A stretch of DNA of 64,000 bases from Vreelandella neptunia (lineage in GTDB: Bacteria; Pseudomonadota; Gammaproteobacteria; Pseudomonadales; Halomonadaceae): contig NZ_JAKVTW010000003.1 of assembly GCF_022489065.1 (NCBI RefSeq), forward strand, positions 62,001 to 126,000. Reading direction: 5' to 3'. Below the pieces are notes generated by a model. That model was not told where the DNA came from. It searched no databases and was given only the letters and a program-made list of their open reading frames with translations. Position 1 is the stretch's first letter. Each line of letters starts with the position of its first letter. Positions 27,617 to 37,060 of the stretch are shown here, in pieces. The position numbers and the translations under genes are program-made.

Positions 27617-29749
27617 TTAGAACTCGTAGCGTGCCGAAAGCCACAGACGGCGACCTTCCTCACTATTGGCGTAAACGTTGCCAAAGTTGGTGCCATCACC
27701 GTAGGCGCGATAGTCGACAAAATCTTTATCAAAGAGGTTGTAGATCGTAGCGCTCAGGTTAAGGCTGTCATTCACCGCGTAATTACCGCCCAGGTGAAAT
27801 AGTGAATAGGCTTTAAAATCCCCTAAATCATCATAGGAAGGAGCTCCACGAACGCCTTCACGATTACGGTATCGCTCGCTGCGGTACTCCGCTGATAGCC
27901 ATGTATCCAGCTTCGCGGTGGTTTGCCAGCGCAGCGTTGCATTTACTGCGTGCTCTGGGGTATCGGTAAGCGGGTCGCCTTCGTTCTCGCCGCTTTGCTG
28001 CTCCGAGTCTGTATAAGTGTAGTTGGCATTTAAACGCCAGGCCGGATTGAACTGATAGCTGGTGGATAGCTCAACGCCCTGGGTGATAGCTTCGTCAATA
28101 TTCACGTCTTGGCCATACAGCCCGTCGGGAATCAACGGATCGTTTTCGATCAGGATATCGTTGCCACTGGCTATCTTGTCGTCAAACTGGTTGTAGAAAA
28201 GCGTGGCGCTGGCGGTGAAGCCCTGCTGGTTATCGTAATGCGCGCCTATTTCGCTGCTGGTGCTGGTTTCCGGTTCAAGGCTTGGATTGCCGATCGTCAG
28301 TATAGTGCCTTGCCCCGTAACGCCGTTAATACCGTCGTGCAGGGCGTTGAGCGTGGGGGTTTTGTAGCCACGGCTAACGCCGCCCTTAAGTGTCCACTCC
28401 GGTGTGGTGTTCCAGACTAAATAGCCGCGTGGGCTGAACTGGCTACCGAAAGCATCGTGGTGGTCATAACGACCACCCAGAGTAAGGGCTAAATCGTCGC
28501 GCAGTAGCCACTCATCCTCAGCAAACAGCGACCAGGTGGTTTGCTCGAAGGTTTCCCCGGCCAAGCCGTCGTCGAGTTCGGCATCCCACCACTGCATACC
28601 GACAGTCGTCATATGGTCGTCTAACGGCATTACGAATTTGCTATCGAGCACCGTGTTAGTGGTTTCAAGCTCACGGGGCCCCCCGCCGACAATGCCTGGA
28701 AAGCCGTCGTAAGCCTCGCCTATTGTACCTGGAATGGTGCGCCCTTTGGTTTCGGTGGTATTGCGCATTAGGCTAGTTTCCAACGTGCCTGATGCAAACC
28801 GACCCGTGTGGCCAATCGCGGCTTGCTCACGCTCAAAGCGAAGCTCATCTGAGTACCCGAAAGCTTCGCCGGGCTCGGGTTCGCAGCTACGTGAGCGACC
28901 ATCCAGTGTCCCTAACTGACATTCGTCGTTGTTATAGCGCTGTCGGTTTACTTCACCATCTACCCAAAGATCATTATTAGCGTTAGGTGTCCAGGTTAGT
29001 TTGCCGCCTAGATTGTAAACATCTCCCTCTACAGGGCTGGGGCCGCGCTGGCTGACCTCTATGGGATCACCATTCTCGTCGCTGTAAACAAGCTCAGATG
29101 CATCGCGCTCATAGAAGCGTCCACGTAATTGCACGCCCAGTGTGTCTGCTACTAATGGGCCACTGGTGTAGAGGTTGATTTCACGGCGGTCACCGAAGTC
29201 ACGATCCTCGTTAAAGGTATTTTCGACGCCTACTGACCCCGTCCATTCACGCCCAACTCGACGGGTAATAATGTTGATTACGCCGCCCATAGCATCGGAG
29301 CCGTAAAGCGTCGACATCGGTCCACGAATAACCTCTATGCGTTCAATGCTGGCTACGGGCGGAAAGAAGCTGGTCGAGGTTTCGCCAAAACCGTTAGGCG
29401 TCACGCTGCCCGCCGCGTTTTGGCGACGCCCATCGATCAATATCAGCGTGTAGTCGCTTGGCATCCCACGGATGCTGATGTTACTGCCGCCCGTTTTACC
29501 CACTTGGCCGCCCACATCTACACCTTCAACGTTACGCAGCGCATCGGCAATGCTAGTGACGCGCGTGCGTTCAAGCTCTTCGCGCGAGATCACCGAGATG
29601 CTGGCAGGGGCGTCTACCATGGCTTGCTCAAAGCCACTGGCAGAAACCACCATATTGTCGAGCTGAGCAGTTTCTTGTGCATGAACACCTGAAGATAAAG
29701 CAGCAAGTGCGATGGCGCTGGTTAAAGTGTGACGAGTGAAGTAGTGCAT
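27617..29749 (-). CDS. TonB-dependent siderophore receptor (CirA/FepA group), paralogue
   Basis: A 710-residue outer-membrane receptor clearly related to the neighbour at 25500: signal peptide to AQE, then LDNMVVSASGFEQ, APASISVISREELER, RGMPSDYTLILIDGRRQN and RIEVIRGPMSTLYGSDAMGGVINIITRR are nearly the same words. The barrel differs more and has extra loop sequence, including the cysteine pair in DECQLGTLDGRSRSCEPEP. The C-terminus ends in Phe (SARYEF) as outer-membrane barrels do. The two receptors probably arose by duplication and now recognise different ferric complexes. Fur-like site at 29781. Confidence 0.93.
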   Translation of the reverse strand: MHYFTRHTLTSAIALAALSSGVHAQETAQLDNMVVSASGFEQAMVDAPASISVISREELERTRVTSIADALRNVEGVDVGGQVGKTGGSNISIRGMPSDYTLILIDGRRQNAAGSVTPNGFGETSTSFFPPVASIERIEVIRGPMSTLYGSDAMGGVINIITRRVGREWTGSVGVENTFNEDRDFGDRREINLYTSGPLVADTLGVQLRGRFYERDASELVYSDENGDPIEVSQRGPSPVEGDVYNLGGKLTWTPNANNDLWVDGEVNRQRYNNDECQLGTLDGRSRSCEPEPGEAFGYSDELRFEREQAAIGHTGRFASGTLETSLMRNTTETKGRTIPGTIGEAYDGFPGIVGGGPRELETTNTVLDSKFVMPLDDHMTTVGMQWWDAELDDGLAGETFEQTTWSLFAEDEWLLRDDLALTLGGRYDHHDAFGSQFSPRGYLVWNTTPEWTLKGGVSRGYKTPTLNALHDGINGVTGQGTILTIGNPSLEPETSTSSEIGAHYDNQQGFTASATLFYNQFDDKIASGNDILIENDPLIPDGLYGQDVNIDEAITQGVELSTSYQFNPAWRLNANYTYTDSEQQSGENEGDPLTDTPEHAVNATLRWQTTAKLDTWLSAEYRSERYRNREGVRGAPSYDDLGDFKAYSLFHLGGNYAVNDSLNLSATIYNLFDKDFVDYRAYGDGTNFGNVYANSEEGRRLWLSARYEF

Positions 29750-29780
29750 GTTGGATCCCTTGGTAATACGATTCGCTTGC

Positions 29781-29798
29781 TAATGATATTTATTATCA
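29781..29798 (-). promoter_or_regulatory. Fur-box-like site, second receptor
   Basis: On the minus strand TGATAATA-AA-TATCATTA is an 18-base near-palindrome (six of eight pairs) of Fur-type composition, 31 bases before the receptor ATG. Confidence 0.7.
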
Positions 29799-29945
29799 AA
29801 TAGGATTGAGAGTCTAAAAAGAAAAGTTCCCAAACGCGAGATGCAAACAAGGAACACGCCGTTGCATGAAATGAAACATGAGTGCGAAGAGCTGTTGCGG
29901 GAAATGGAACGCCCTATTCCCACGAATAGTAGTGCAAGTGCTTTT

Positions 29946-29961
29946 GAGAATCGTTATTATC
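29946..29961 (+). promoter_or_regulatory. Fur-box-like site, binding-protein operon
   Basis: GAGAATCGTTATTATC is close to the common Fur-site core (GAGAATnnTTATTATC) and lies 30 bases before the binding-protein ATG. Confidence 0.65.
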
Positions 29962-29991
29962 TGAATCAATATACCGCACTGAGAGAATTGT

Positions 29992-30948
29992 ATGCTGGTC
30001 ACAACAAAACCGATGTCCGCCTTGCTAGGCACTTTTTTGCGCCAAGGCGTGGCTGCCGCGCTACTCAGCACACTGGTCGTAGCCGCTGCGCAAGCACGCA
30101 CCCTGGATACAGCGTTTGGCGACGTAGACGTTGAGGGCACCCCTGAACGCGTTGTGACCCTTTACGAAGGAGCATTAGATGCTGCCCTTGCAGCAGGCAT
30201 TACGCCGCTAGGTGCTGTCACCACCCGAGGTGGTGATAACGTAGCCGAATACGTAGAGGCTCATTTAGGCGATGACCGGCCCGCTATTATGGGCGTTGTA
30301 AGGGAAATTAATATTGAAGCTGTGCTAGCGCAGCAGCCGGATCTTATTTTGGCGCCCGCTCGGCTTTCTGATGAGCAGTACCAACTGCTTTCACGCATTG
30401 CGCCGACCGTGGTGCCACACATACAGCCATTAGCTGCCAATAATTGGGAAGCTGAGGCACGCCTTTATGGCGAAGCATTAAACCGTGAAGAAGCGATCGA
30501 GGAAGCCATTGCAGCGGTTGATCAGCGCACCACGGAATTAGCAGAAGCGTTAGCGGATGCGGACGTAAGCGGAACTGCCTTTTTAGTACGCTGGATGCCC
30601 GGTGGCCCGATGGTAATGTCCGAAAATTTGATTGCCACAGGGTTGTTAGAGCGGGTTGGTCTTGACGTACAAGGCGCCGATTTAATTGGCGAGCGCGGCG
30701 TACACAGTGATGTACTCAGCCTGGAAAACCTTGCCCAAGTAGACGGCGACTGGCTATTCCTGGCGACCCTCAATGATGATGGCCAACAGGCCTTGGACGC
30801 GGCTAAACAAAGCCCGGCGTTCACTCGCCTCAACGTGGTTCAGCAAGAGCAGGTGGTGCCAGTGAATGGCCAGCTGTGGAGCAGTGCCAATGGCCCGCTT
30901 GCCGCGCAAGCCATTCTTGAAGATATAGAGGCTGCGCTGTTGCCGTGA
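29992..30948 (+). CDS. Iron-siderophore ABC transporter substrate-binding protein
   Basis: A 318-residue periplasmic binding protein of the FepB/FecB class III fold. A signal peptide covers about residues 1-35 (ending AAAQAR); an ATG six codons later is an alternative start. Family elements are PERVVTLYEGALDAALAAGITPLGAV, the central PDLILAPARL, and the late ANGPLAAQAILEDI. It would carry ferric siderophore from the paired TonB receptors to the permeases. Its stop overlaps the GTG start of the first permease (GTGA), so the four genes from here to 33957 form one operon. Confidence 0.92.
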   Translation: MLVTTKPMSALLGTFLRQGVAAALLSTLVVAAAQARTLDTAFGDVDVEGTPERVVTLYEGALDAALAAGITPLGAVTTRGGDNVAEYVEAHLGDDRPAIMGVVREINIEAVLAQQPDLILAPARLSDEQYQLLSRIAPTVVPHIQPLAANNWEAEARLYGEALNREEAIEEAIAAVDQRTTELAEALADADVSGTAFLVRWMPGGPMVMSENLIATGLLERVGLDVQGADLIGERGVHSDVLSLENLAQVDGDWLFLATLNDDGQQALDAAKQSPAFTRLNVVQQEQVVPVNGQLWSSANGPLAAQAILEDIEAALLP

Positions 30949-31973
30949 CGGTTCCTCGTTTTGCAACGGCTGGTGTCATCAGGCGTTCCAGCCCCCGTAC
31001 GTTCATGATATTACTCCTCACCGCCCTTGTGGCGGTGAGTGTCGTTAGTTTATTGATTGGTGCAGGTAGCGTTGGCCCGATGAGGGTTTTGGCGCTATTC
31101 GGTGGCGCGCAGGACAGTGAAGCGAGTTTCATCGTCTGGGAGCTGCGCGCACCAAGAACGTTAATTGGCATTGCGGTAGGGATGGCATTGGGCGTTGCGG
31201 GGGCACTACTCCAAGCGGTCGCCCGCAACCCATTGGCGGAGCCTGGCCTATTAGGCGTGAGCGCCGGGGCTGCCTTTGCGGTGGCATTGGCCTTGGTGCT
31301 GGGGGCTAGTGCTGCCACGTTGCGCATTTCCGTGGCCCAGCTTGGCGCTTTGCTAGGCTGTGTATGCGTATTGAGCGTGGCACGGTTTCGTGGTGTGGGT
31401 AACGACCCTGTGCGGCTCGTGCTGGCCGGAGCTGCTTTTTCAGGGCTGCTGGCCTCGCTGACCTCATTGATACTGCTTTACGATCAGCGCGCCGCAGATG
31501 AAATTCGGTTCTGGGTTATTGGTAGCCTATCGGGGCGACGGCTGGATGACCTTGTGGCGGTACTGCCAAGCATGCTGCTGGCGACCCTTGTCATCGCGCT
31601 CATCGCTCGGCCGCTCGCGGCACTCGCGTTAGGCGAGCGAATTGCCTCGGGGCTAGGCCATCACCCCAACCTGATTCGCTGGCTAGTGGTCGCCTGTGTG
31701 GCGCTATTAGTCGGCGCCGCGACAGCCATCGCAGGACCGATTGCCTTTGTTGGATTGGTCGTGCCCTTTGTAGCGCGGGCGTTTGCCGGACCTGATATCC
31801 GCCGCACGCTGTGGTTTTGTTTGCCGATCGGCCCCTTGATGGTTTTGGCAGCAGATATTATCTCGCGCGTCGTCGTCGCTCCGTCGGAACTGCCGTTGGG
31901 CGTGCTTGCCGCGCTATGCGGCGCGCCGGTGTTGGTGGCCGTGGTGCGTGCGCGTCGCTTACCGATGCTGTGA
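30945..31973 (+). CDS. FecCD-family iron-siderophore permease 1
   Basis: A 342-residue inner-membrane permease of the BtuC/FecCD family with about ten helices. Typical motifs are WELRAPRTLIGIAVGMALGVAG, ARNPLAEPGLLGVSAGAAFAV, and the cytoplasmic coupling helix followed by GPIAFVGLVVPFVAR. It starts with GTG overlapping the preceding stop. It forms the channel as a heterodimer with the next gene, as in FepD/FepG and FecC/FecD systems. Confidence 0.93.
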   Translation: MTVPRFATAGVIRRSSPRTFMILLLTALVAVSVVSLLIGAGSVGPMRVLALFGGAQDSEASFIVWELRAPRTLIGIAVGMALGVAGALLQAVARNPLAEPGLLGVSAGAAFAVALALVLGASAATLRISVAQLGALLGCVCVLSVARFRGVGNDPVRLVLAGAAFSGLLASLTSLILLYDQRAADEIRFWVIGSLSGRRLDDLVAVLPSMLLATLVIALIARPLAALALGERIASGLGHHPNLIRWLVVACVALLVGAATAIAGPIAFVGLVVPFVARAFAGPDIRRTLWFCLPIGPLMVLAADIISRVVVAPSELPLGVLAALCGAPVLVAVVRARRLPML

Positions 31974-31981
31974 GCTGATCA

Positions 31982-33145
31982 ATGAAATCTACTTCGATAA
32001 GAAGCACTCTGTTAAGAACCACTCAGTTAAGAACTTCTCCTATGCCTTCGTCAGCTGAGCGCTTAACCATCGATTCCCAACAAAGTAGTGACAAAGTGCT
32101 ACCACCCACCGGGTTCTGGCGGTTCGGTTGGCGCAGCGCCAACGGCGACAAGAGTATTTTGCTAGAGCAGCGTGGGGTAATCGTCAACGTTGGCCTTTTA
32201 TGCGCCTTACTGCTCGTTTGCGTTATTTACCTAAGCTTAGGCAGTGTAAAAGTGGCGCCTTTAGAGGTACTGCAGGCGCTGTTGGGTAACGCTGACATGA
32301 TGACGGCGTTTGTGGTGCAAGAGCTACGTTTGCCGCGACTGGCCGCTGCCTGTTGTACTGGAGCGGCGTTCGCATTAGCGGGCATTCTTATGCAAACCCT
32401 GGCCCGTAACCGACTGGCTACACCCGGTATTATCGGCATTGATAATGGCGCGACGGCGTTTGCCGTGGCTTCAGTGATAGGGCTTGGGGTTTCTATCGCG
32501 CCGCCCGCGATGGCATTAGCCGGGGCGACCACCGCTGCGGTACTTACCTTTGGGCTTTCCGCCGGTAGTGGTACTCAAGGCTATCGCTTTATTATCGCGG
32601 GGATTGGGGTTGGCGCGGTGTTCGGAGCGATCACCCAACTGATGCTTGCTCGTGTAGCGATCGACACCGCCAACGCCGCCTACCCATGGACCGTAGGTTC
32701 ATTGAATGCCCGCCCCAGTGGTGCACTGCAGCTACTCACGCTCGGGTTGGTATTAGGCTTAGCCGCCGCACTGGCGCTGGCGCGTTCATTGACCCTGCTG
32801 CGTTTTAAAGATGCCACCGCCAGGGGGCTGGGGGTTAGCGTGAGGCGACGACGGCTCGAAGTACTACTGCTGTCAGTGGCGCTAACGGGCTTGGCCGTCG
32901 CCGTCGCCGGGCCAGTGGGTATGGTGGGGTTAATCGGCCCAGAGATAGCTCGCTCGCTATCGAGCTCACGCCGCGTGCCTATTTTGGCCGCCACCTTGGC
33001 GGGCGCGTTGGTGATGGTGCTCGCGGACTTAGCCGGACGCACGCTGTTCGCCCCCATCGAGATTCCCGTCGGGATCGTGACCGCTGTCGTCGGCGGCCCC
33101 TGGTTACTATGGATATTAATGCGCCCGCAACGGAGCTTCACATGA
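31982..33145 (+). CDS. FecCD-family iron-siderophore permease 2
   Basis: A 387-residue permease, second half of the heterodimer. The membrane part begins only near residue 60 (VNVGLLCALLLVCVIYLS); the first 55 residues are hydrophilic and not part of the family, and an ATG at 32042 may be the real start. Motifs: QELRLPRLAAACCTGAAFALAGI, ARNRLATPGIIGIDNGA, GPVGMVGLIGPEIAR. Its stop overlaps the ATG of the ATPase gene (ATGA). Confidence 0.92.
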   Translation: MKSTSIRSTLLRTTQLRTSPMPSSAERLTIDSQQSSDKVLPPTGFWRFGWRSANGDKSILLEQRGVIVNVGLLCALLLVCVIYLSLGSVKVAPLEVLQALLGNADMMTAFVVQELRLPRLAAACCTGAAFALAGILMQTLARNRLATPGIIGIDNGATAFAVASVIGLGVSIAPPAMALAGATTAAVLTFGLSAGSGTQGYRFIIAGIGVGAVFGAITQLMLARVAIDTANAAYPWTVGSLNARPSGALQLLTLGLVLGLAAALALARSLTLLRFKDATARGLGVSVRRRRLEVLLLSVALTGLAVAVAGPVGMVGLIGPEIARSLSSSRRVPILAATLAGALVMVLADLAGRTLFAPIEIPVGIVTAVVGGPWLLWILMRPQRSFT

Positions 33146-33957
33146 GCCAAGCCCCAACATCGTCAATGCCATCACTTGCCACGCAATCGTTAGGTATGAG
33201 TTATGGCAGCCGACAGGTGATTGATGGCTTAGATATTACTCTGCCAAGTGGCCAAGTCACCGCCATTGTTGGCCCCAACGGTTGCGGTAAATCTACGCTA
33301 CTGGCGGGGCTTGCCCGCCTGCATAAGCCCGACAGAGGGGCGGTGCTATTGAATGGCGATGATATTCAACGCCTTCCAGCTCGCCAGTTGGCCACCCAGC
33401 TAGCGCTGCTTCCTCAAGAGGCCGTGGCACCGGAAGGCTTAACCGTGACCGAGCTCATCCGCTTTGGGCGTCAACCGCACCAAGGGTGGTTGCGCCAATG
33501 GTCGGCGGAAGACCAGCGCGTGGTACAGCATGCGCTGGTTGCAGCAGGCCTAGAACAACTCGCTGATAGGCCAATAGAAGCGCTTTCCGGAGGCCAGCGT
33601 CAGCGTGCCTGGATTGCCATGACCATCGCCCAGCAAACCCCACTGTTGCTGCTGGATGAACCTACCTCCGCGCTGGATCTTGGTCACCAGATCGAAGTGT
33701 TCGAACTGGTACAAAACCTGGCCCATCACGGCCGCACCGTGGTGATGGTGCTACACGATCTCGCCAGTGCTTGTCGCTACGCTGACCATCTCATCGCTAT
33801 GCGCGAAGGCCAGATTGTCGCGGAAGGTCCACCTGCCAACGTGGTAACGCCAGACTTAGTCCGTGCGCTGTATCAAGTGGAGTGCACATTACTAATCGAC
33901 CCCGATACTGGTAGCCCGCTACTGGCCAACGTTCGGCGCTCTCCCGCGCCCGCTTGA
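33142..33957 (+). CDS. Iron-siderophore ABC transporter ATPase
   Basis: A 271-residue ATPase of the FepC/FhuC type. Walker A VGPNGCGKST, Q-loop LLPQEAVAPEGLTV, signature LSGGQRQRAWIAMTIAQ, Walker B LLLLDEPTSALD, H-loop VLHD. The frame is open from 33109, but the ATG at 33142 makes the usual four-base overlap with the permease stop and matches the family start. It energises the two permeases upstream. Confidence 0.94.
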   Translation: MSQAPTSSMPSLATQSLGMSYGSRQVIDGLDITLPSGQVTAIVGPNGCGKSTLLAGLARLHKPDRGAVLLNGDDIQRLPARQLATQLALLPQEAVAPEGLTVTELIRFGRQPHQGWLRQWSAEDQRVVQHALVAAGLEQLADRPIEALSGGQRQRAWIAMTIAQQTPLLLLDEPTSALDLGHQIEVFELVQNLAHHGRTVVMVLHDLASACRYADHLIAMREGQIVAEGPPANVVTPDLVRALYQVECTLLIDPDTGSPLLANVRRSPAPA

Positions 33958-33987
33958 TAGCGTGTTATCTGCCGTATCGTCCTGCTC

Positions 33988-34029
33988 GAGATGACTTGCT
34001 AGAGATGACTTGCTAGAGATGACTTGCTA
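33988..34029. repeat. Three tandem copies of a 14-bp unit
   Basis: The unit GAGATGACTTGCTA occurs three times head to tail without mismatch, in the gap between the ATPase and ABC exporter genes. Copy-number change by slippage is plausible. Confidence 0.9.
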
Positions 34030-34097
34030 GAGAAAGCAGGGCGATTTCATTACTCTGTCTCTAACGCTAATTCAGCCTATTCCAACCCTAGTAAGGA

Positions 34098-35912
34098 ATG
34101 CTTGTGTCCTCTCCTGCACACAGTTTTCAAGCCTTGATGCGGCTACTTCGCTACGCCAAAGGCTACCGGCGGCGCATTATTGCCGCCACCACCTGTTCAG
34201 TTATCAACAAGCTGTTTGATATTGCGCCCGAGATTTTGATTGGTGTCGCCATTGATGTTGTGGTCAACCAAGAGCAGAGTTTTGTCGCTAGTTTGGGCTT
34301 TGAAACACCCCAACAGCAGATCACTATGCTGGCCGTGCTGACGTTCTTTATTTGGGCAGGCGAGTCTCTGTTTGAGTATCTGTTCCAAATCTTATGGCGC
34401 AACTTAGCCCAGCGGTTGCAGGCGGATATGCGCCAAGACACCTACGAGCATGCCCAGCGGCTCGATATGGCGTTCTTTGAATCAAAAAGCTCCGGGCAGC
34501 TGGTTGCGACCATGAACGATGACGTTAACCAGCTCGAACGCTTTTTAGATGGCGGTGCCAACGCGCTGATTCAGGTGTTTGTCACTGTGGTGGCGGTTGG
34601 CGCGGTGTTCTTTGTGCTTTCGCCGCTGATTGCCTTGCTCGCGTTTACGCCGATTCCTCTGATTATCTGGGGCGCGTTCTTCTTCCAGCGTAAAGCCGGG
34701 CCGCTTTATAGCGATGTGCGCGAGAAGGTAGGCGATCTGGCCAGCCGGTTATCCAACAACCTTAGCGGCATCGCCACGATTAAAAGCTTTACCAGCGAAG
34801 ACCGCGAAGCCGAACGCCTCCGCGATGCCAGCGAAGCCTATGTAGAAGCCAATCGAAGGGCGATCAAGGTTAGCTCTGCGTTTATTCCGGTCATCCGCAT
34901 GGCGATTTTGGCAGGCTTTTTAGCCACCTTTACCGTCGGCGGCATGATGGCGCTCAACGGCACCCTGAACGTAGGCGCGTATGGCGTACTGGTATTTCTG
35001 ACCCAGCGATTGCTCTGGCCGCTTACCGGCTTGGCCCAGGTGATCGACCTATTCGAGCGCGCCATGGCAAGCACGCGGCGGATCCTCGATCTACTTGAAG
35101 TGCCGATTACCGTCAAAGATGACAGCACCACACCGCTTGCATCGCCAGTGAGAGGTGAGGTCACCTTTGAAGATGTCAGTTTTCACTACACGACCAGCCA
35201 AGTCGGTGTCGATGGTATTCACCTAAACGTACCAGCAGGCGCCACCTTGGCGCTGGTGGGGGCGACTGGCTCGGGTAAATCTACGCTCATCAAACTATTG
35301 CTGCGCTTTTATGACCCAGAAAGCGGGCGAGTGCTGATTGATGGGCAGCCGATTACCAACGTCAGCATGAACTCGTTGCGCAAATCGATTGGGTTAGTCA
35401 GCCAGGATGTTTATCTATTTGAAGGCAGCATCCGTGACAATATTGCCTACGGCAAGCCAGATGCGGACGAAGCCGCGATTATTGACGCCGCCAAAACGGC
35501 CGAAGCGTGGAGCTTTATTGAAACGCTGCCCCAGGGGCTGGATACCGCTGTTGGAGAGCGTGGCGTGCTGCTTTCCGGTGGCCAGCGTCAGCGGCTCTCA
35601 TTGGCGAGAGCGCTACTTAAAGACCCGCCCATCCTAGTGTTGGACGAAGCCACTAGCGCGGTAGACAACGAAACCGAAGCGGCCATTCAGCGCTCGCTTA
35701 AACGCATCGCCCATGGCCGCACGGTAATTATGATTGCTCACCGGCTTTCTACCATCGTGCATGCCGATGAGATTGTGGTGATTGAGAAAGGCCAAGTGGC
35801 CGAGCGCGGCAGCCACTTAACCCTATTAGAAGCTAACGGCCACTACGCTGCCCAGTGGCGAGTACAAACCGGCGAAGCCCAGGCGGGGGATGTAGAAGTA
35901 CTCAGTAACTAG
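34098..35912 (+). CDS. ABC exporter (fused membrane and ATPase domains)
   Basis: A 604-residue type IV (MsbA-like) half-transporter: six-helix membrane domain over about residues 20-320, then ATPase domain with Walker A GATGSGKST, Q-loop LVSQDVYLFEG, signature LLSGGQRQRLSLARALL, Walker B ILVLDEATSAVD and H-loop IAHRLST. It should work as a homodimer moving a lipid or small molecule out of the cell. The AAGGA site is too close to the ATG at 34098 and better spaced for a GTG at 34104, so the true start may be two codons in. Its place directly after a siderophore-uptake operon raises the possibility of siderophore export, but it has a separate leader and no Fur box. Confidence 0.92.
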   Translation: MLVSSPAHSFQALMRLLRYAKGYRRRIIAATTCSVINKLFDIAPEILIGVAIDVVVNQEQSFVASLGFETPQQQITMLAVLTFFIWAGESLFEYLFQILWRNLAQRLQADMRQDTYEHAQRLDMAFFESKSSGQLVATMNDDVNQLERFLDGGANALIQVFVTVVAVGAVFFVLSPLIALLAFTPIPLIIWGAFFFQRKAGPLYSDVREKVGDLASRLSNNLSGIATIKSFTSEDREAERLRDASEAYVEANRRAIKVSSAFIPVIRMAILAGFLATFTVGGMMALNGTLNVGAYGVLVFLTQRLLWPLTGLAQVIDLFERAMASTRRILDLLEVPITVKDDSTTPLASPVRGEVTFEDVSFHYTTSQVGVDGIHLNVPAGATLALVGATGSGKSTLIKLLLRFYDPESGRVLIDGQPITNVSMNSLRKSIGLVSQDVYLFEGSIRDNIAYGKPDADEAAIIDAAKTAEAWSFIETLPQGLDTAVGERGVLLSGGQRQRLSLARALLKDPPILVLDEATSAVDNETEAAIQRSLKRIAHGRTVIMIAHRLSTIVHADEIVVIEKGQVAERGSHLTLLEANGHYAAQWRVQTGEAQAGDVEVLSN

Positions 35913-35915
35913 TCG

Positions 35916-36506
35916 CTACCGGTTAACCAGCAGCGCATTCAAGGTGACGGGCACATGCTCGTCAATCTCCTCATAGCCCAGCATCGACAGCACGGTTCTT
36001 ACCGTGCTGTTCGCCATCAGTGCTCTGCCATCCATCGCCATGGGCTCCGCGTGGGTCACGCGTATCTCGTTCAAGCCTTCGCGGGTAAAGCGCAGCGGCA
36101 CGGACTCCTGTTGGTTGATCATGTCGGACTGAACGCGAAATTCCAGCGTCTCAACCAACGACTCACCGATATCTAAGTTATCCAGCCGCTCTGGCGGCAT
36201 TTGTGCCACTAGCGTCACCAAGGTGGTGTTCGCCAGCAAGCCTATCCACGGCGGTAATTCGCCAAAGCGTTCAAGCACGTCGGTTTGGCTAAGCTTTAAC
36301 GGTAGCCGCAGGGTGCCATCGCTGGATATATCGCCCTGCAGATCGCGCACCTGATGGTGATGAGTTTTTGGTGCCTCACCGTTCAACTGGGTAATCGAGG
36401 CCTGCACCTGGGACTGAGCAGGGTCAAGCTGCCAGTCAGCGTGAACCGGCAGCGCCAACAATAAAGGAAATAGGGCAATCAATGCTTTCACAGCGCGTCT
36501 CCGCAT
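35916..36506 (-). CDS. Periplasmic YceI-like protein
   Basis: A 196-residue exported protein with signal peptide residues 1-23 (LPVHA) followed by the YceI lipocalin-like pattern (DWQLDPAQSQVQASITQLNG, LQGDISSDGTLRLPLKLSQTDVLE). YceI domains bind long hydrophobic isoprenoid-type ligands; here the similarity is moderate. The gene is convergent with the ABC exporter, with three bases between the stops. Confidence 0.8.
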   Translation of the reverse strand: MRRRAVKALIALFPLLLALPVHADWQLDPAQSQVQASITQLNGEAPKTHHHQVRDLQGDISSDGTLRLPLKLSQTDVLERFGELPPWIGLLANTTLVTLVAQMPPERLDNLDIGESLVETLEFRVQSDMINQQESVPLRFTREGLNEIRVTHAEPMAMDGRALMANSTVRTVLSMLGYEEIDEHVPVTLNALLVNR

Positions 36507-36618
36507 AAAGAACTACTCTCAAGACTGCCCAATCCACATAAAGTGCCGTAATGACATCAAGATAGCGCAATGGGGCTAGCCTCACACCGCCACATTCGCT
36601 ATGATATGCACGCTTTTC

Positions 36619-36695
<77 letters not shown>

Positions 36696-36720
36696 TTTCT
36701 ATATTTGCCTATTTCAAAAA

Positions 36721-36752
36721 CAGGGATTAATGAATCTCTTGGTCTACGGTTC
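36721..36752 (+). pseudogene. Possible decayed tRNA fragment
   Basis: The 20 bases at 36733-36752 (AATCTCTTGGTCTACGGTTC) match the tRNA segment 36656-36675 at 16 of 20 positions, offset by 77 bases, exactly one tRNA length; the preceding CAGGG also aligns. This may be the remnant of a tandem tRNA copy or of an attachment site. Chance cannot be excluded. Confidence 0.35.
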
Positions 36753-37037
36753 TCCGACAATCGTTTTGCATTCACCTTCTTTAAATCTTTTCTGCGCTCA
36801 ACGGCTCAATGTAAGCGAGTGGGAGCTGATATTTCATGGGCGAATTCATTTTTACCACTCTGAGAGGTGTTCGGCTCGATCTTATCTCTGGATAGCAGCA
36901 GACTAAGGTCATAAAACTAGCTTTCACCAGAAATGGCTGAGCTGGTCCATACGCATAAACACAACATCCCCCCTCTGTCAGCGTTAAAAATCCCCGCACT
37001 AAGCAATTGAAAACAACTATTCAAAAGCGCTATCATG

Positions 37038-37060
37038 AATGCTAATAACAACGATTATCA
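37038..37060 (+). promoter_or_regulatory. Fur-box-like site, hydroxamate-type receptor
   Basis: AATGCTAATAACAACGATTATCA contains two outward Fur half-sites (GCTAATAA and GATTATCA), 53 bases before the receptor ATG. Confidence 0.6.

Noticed and set aside
33988..34029. Short CRISPR-like array
   Set aside because: The three units are directly adjacent with no spacers, and no cas gene is nearby.
36781..36999. A 72-codon minus-strand open frame between the tRNA and the FhuA-type receptor
   Set aside because: No ribosome-binding site, no recognisable family, and AT-rich surroundings; probably chance.
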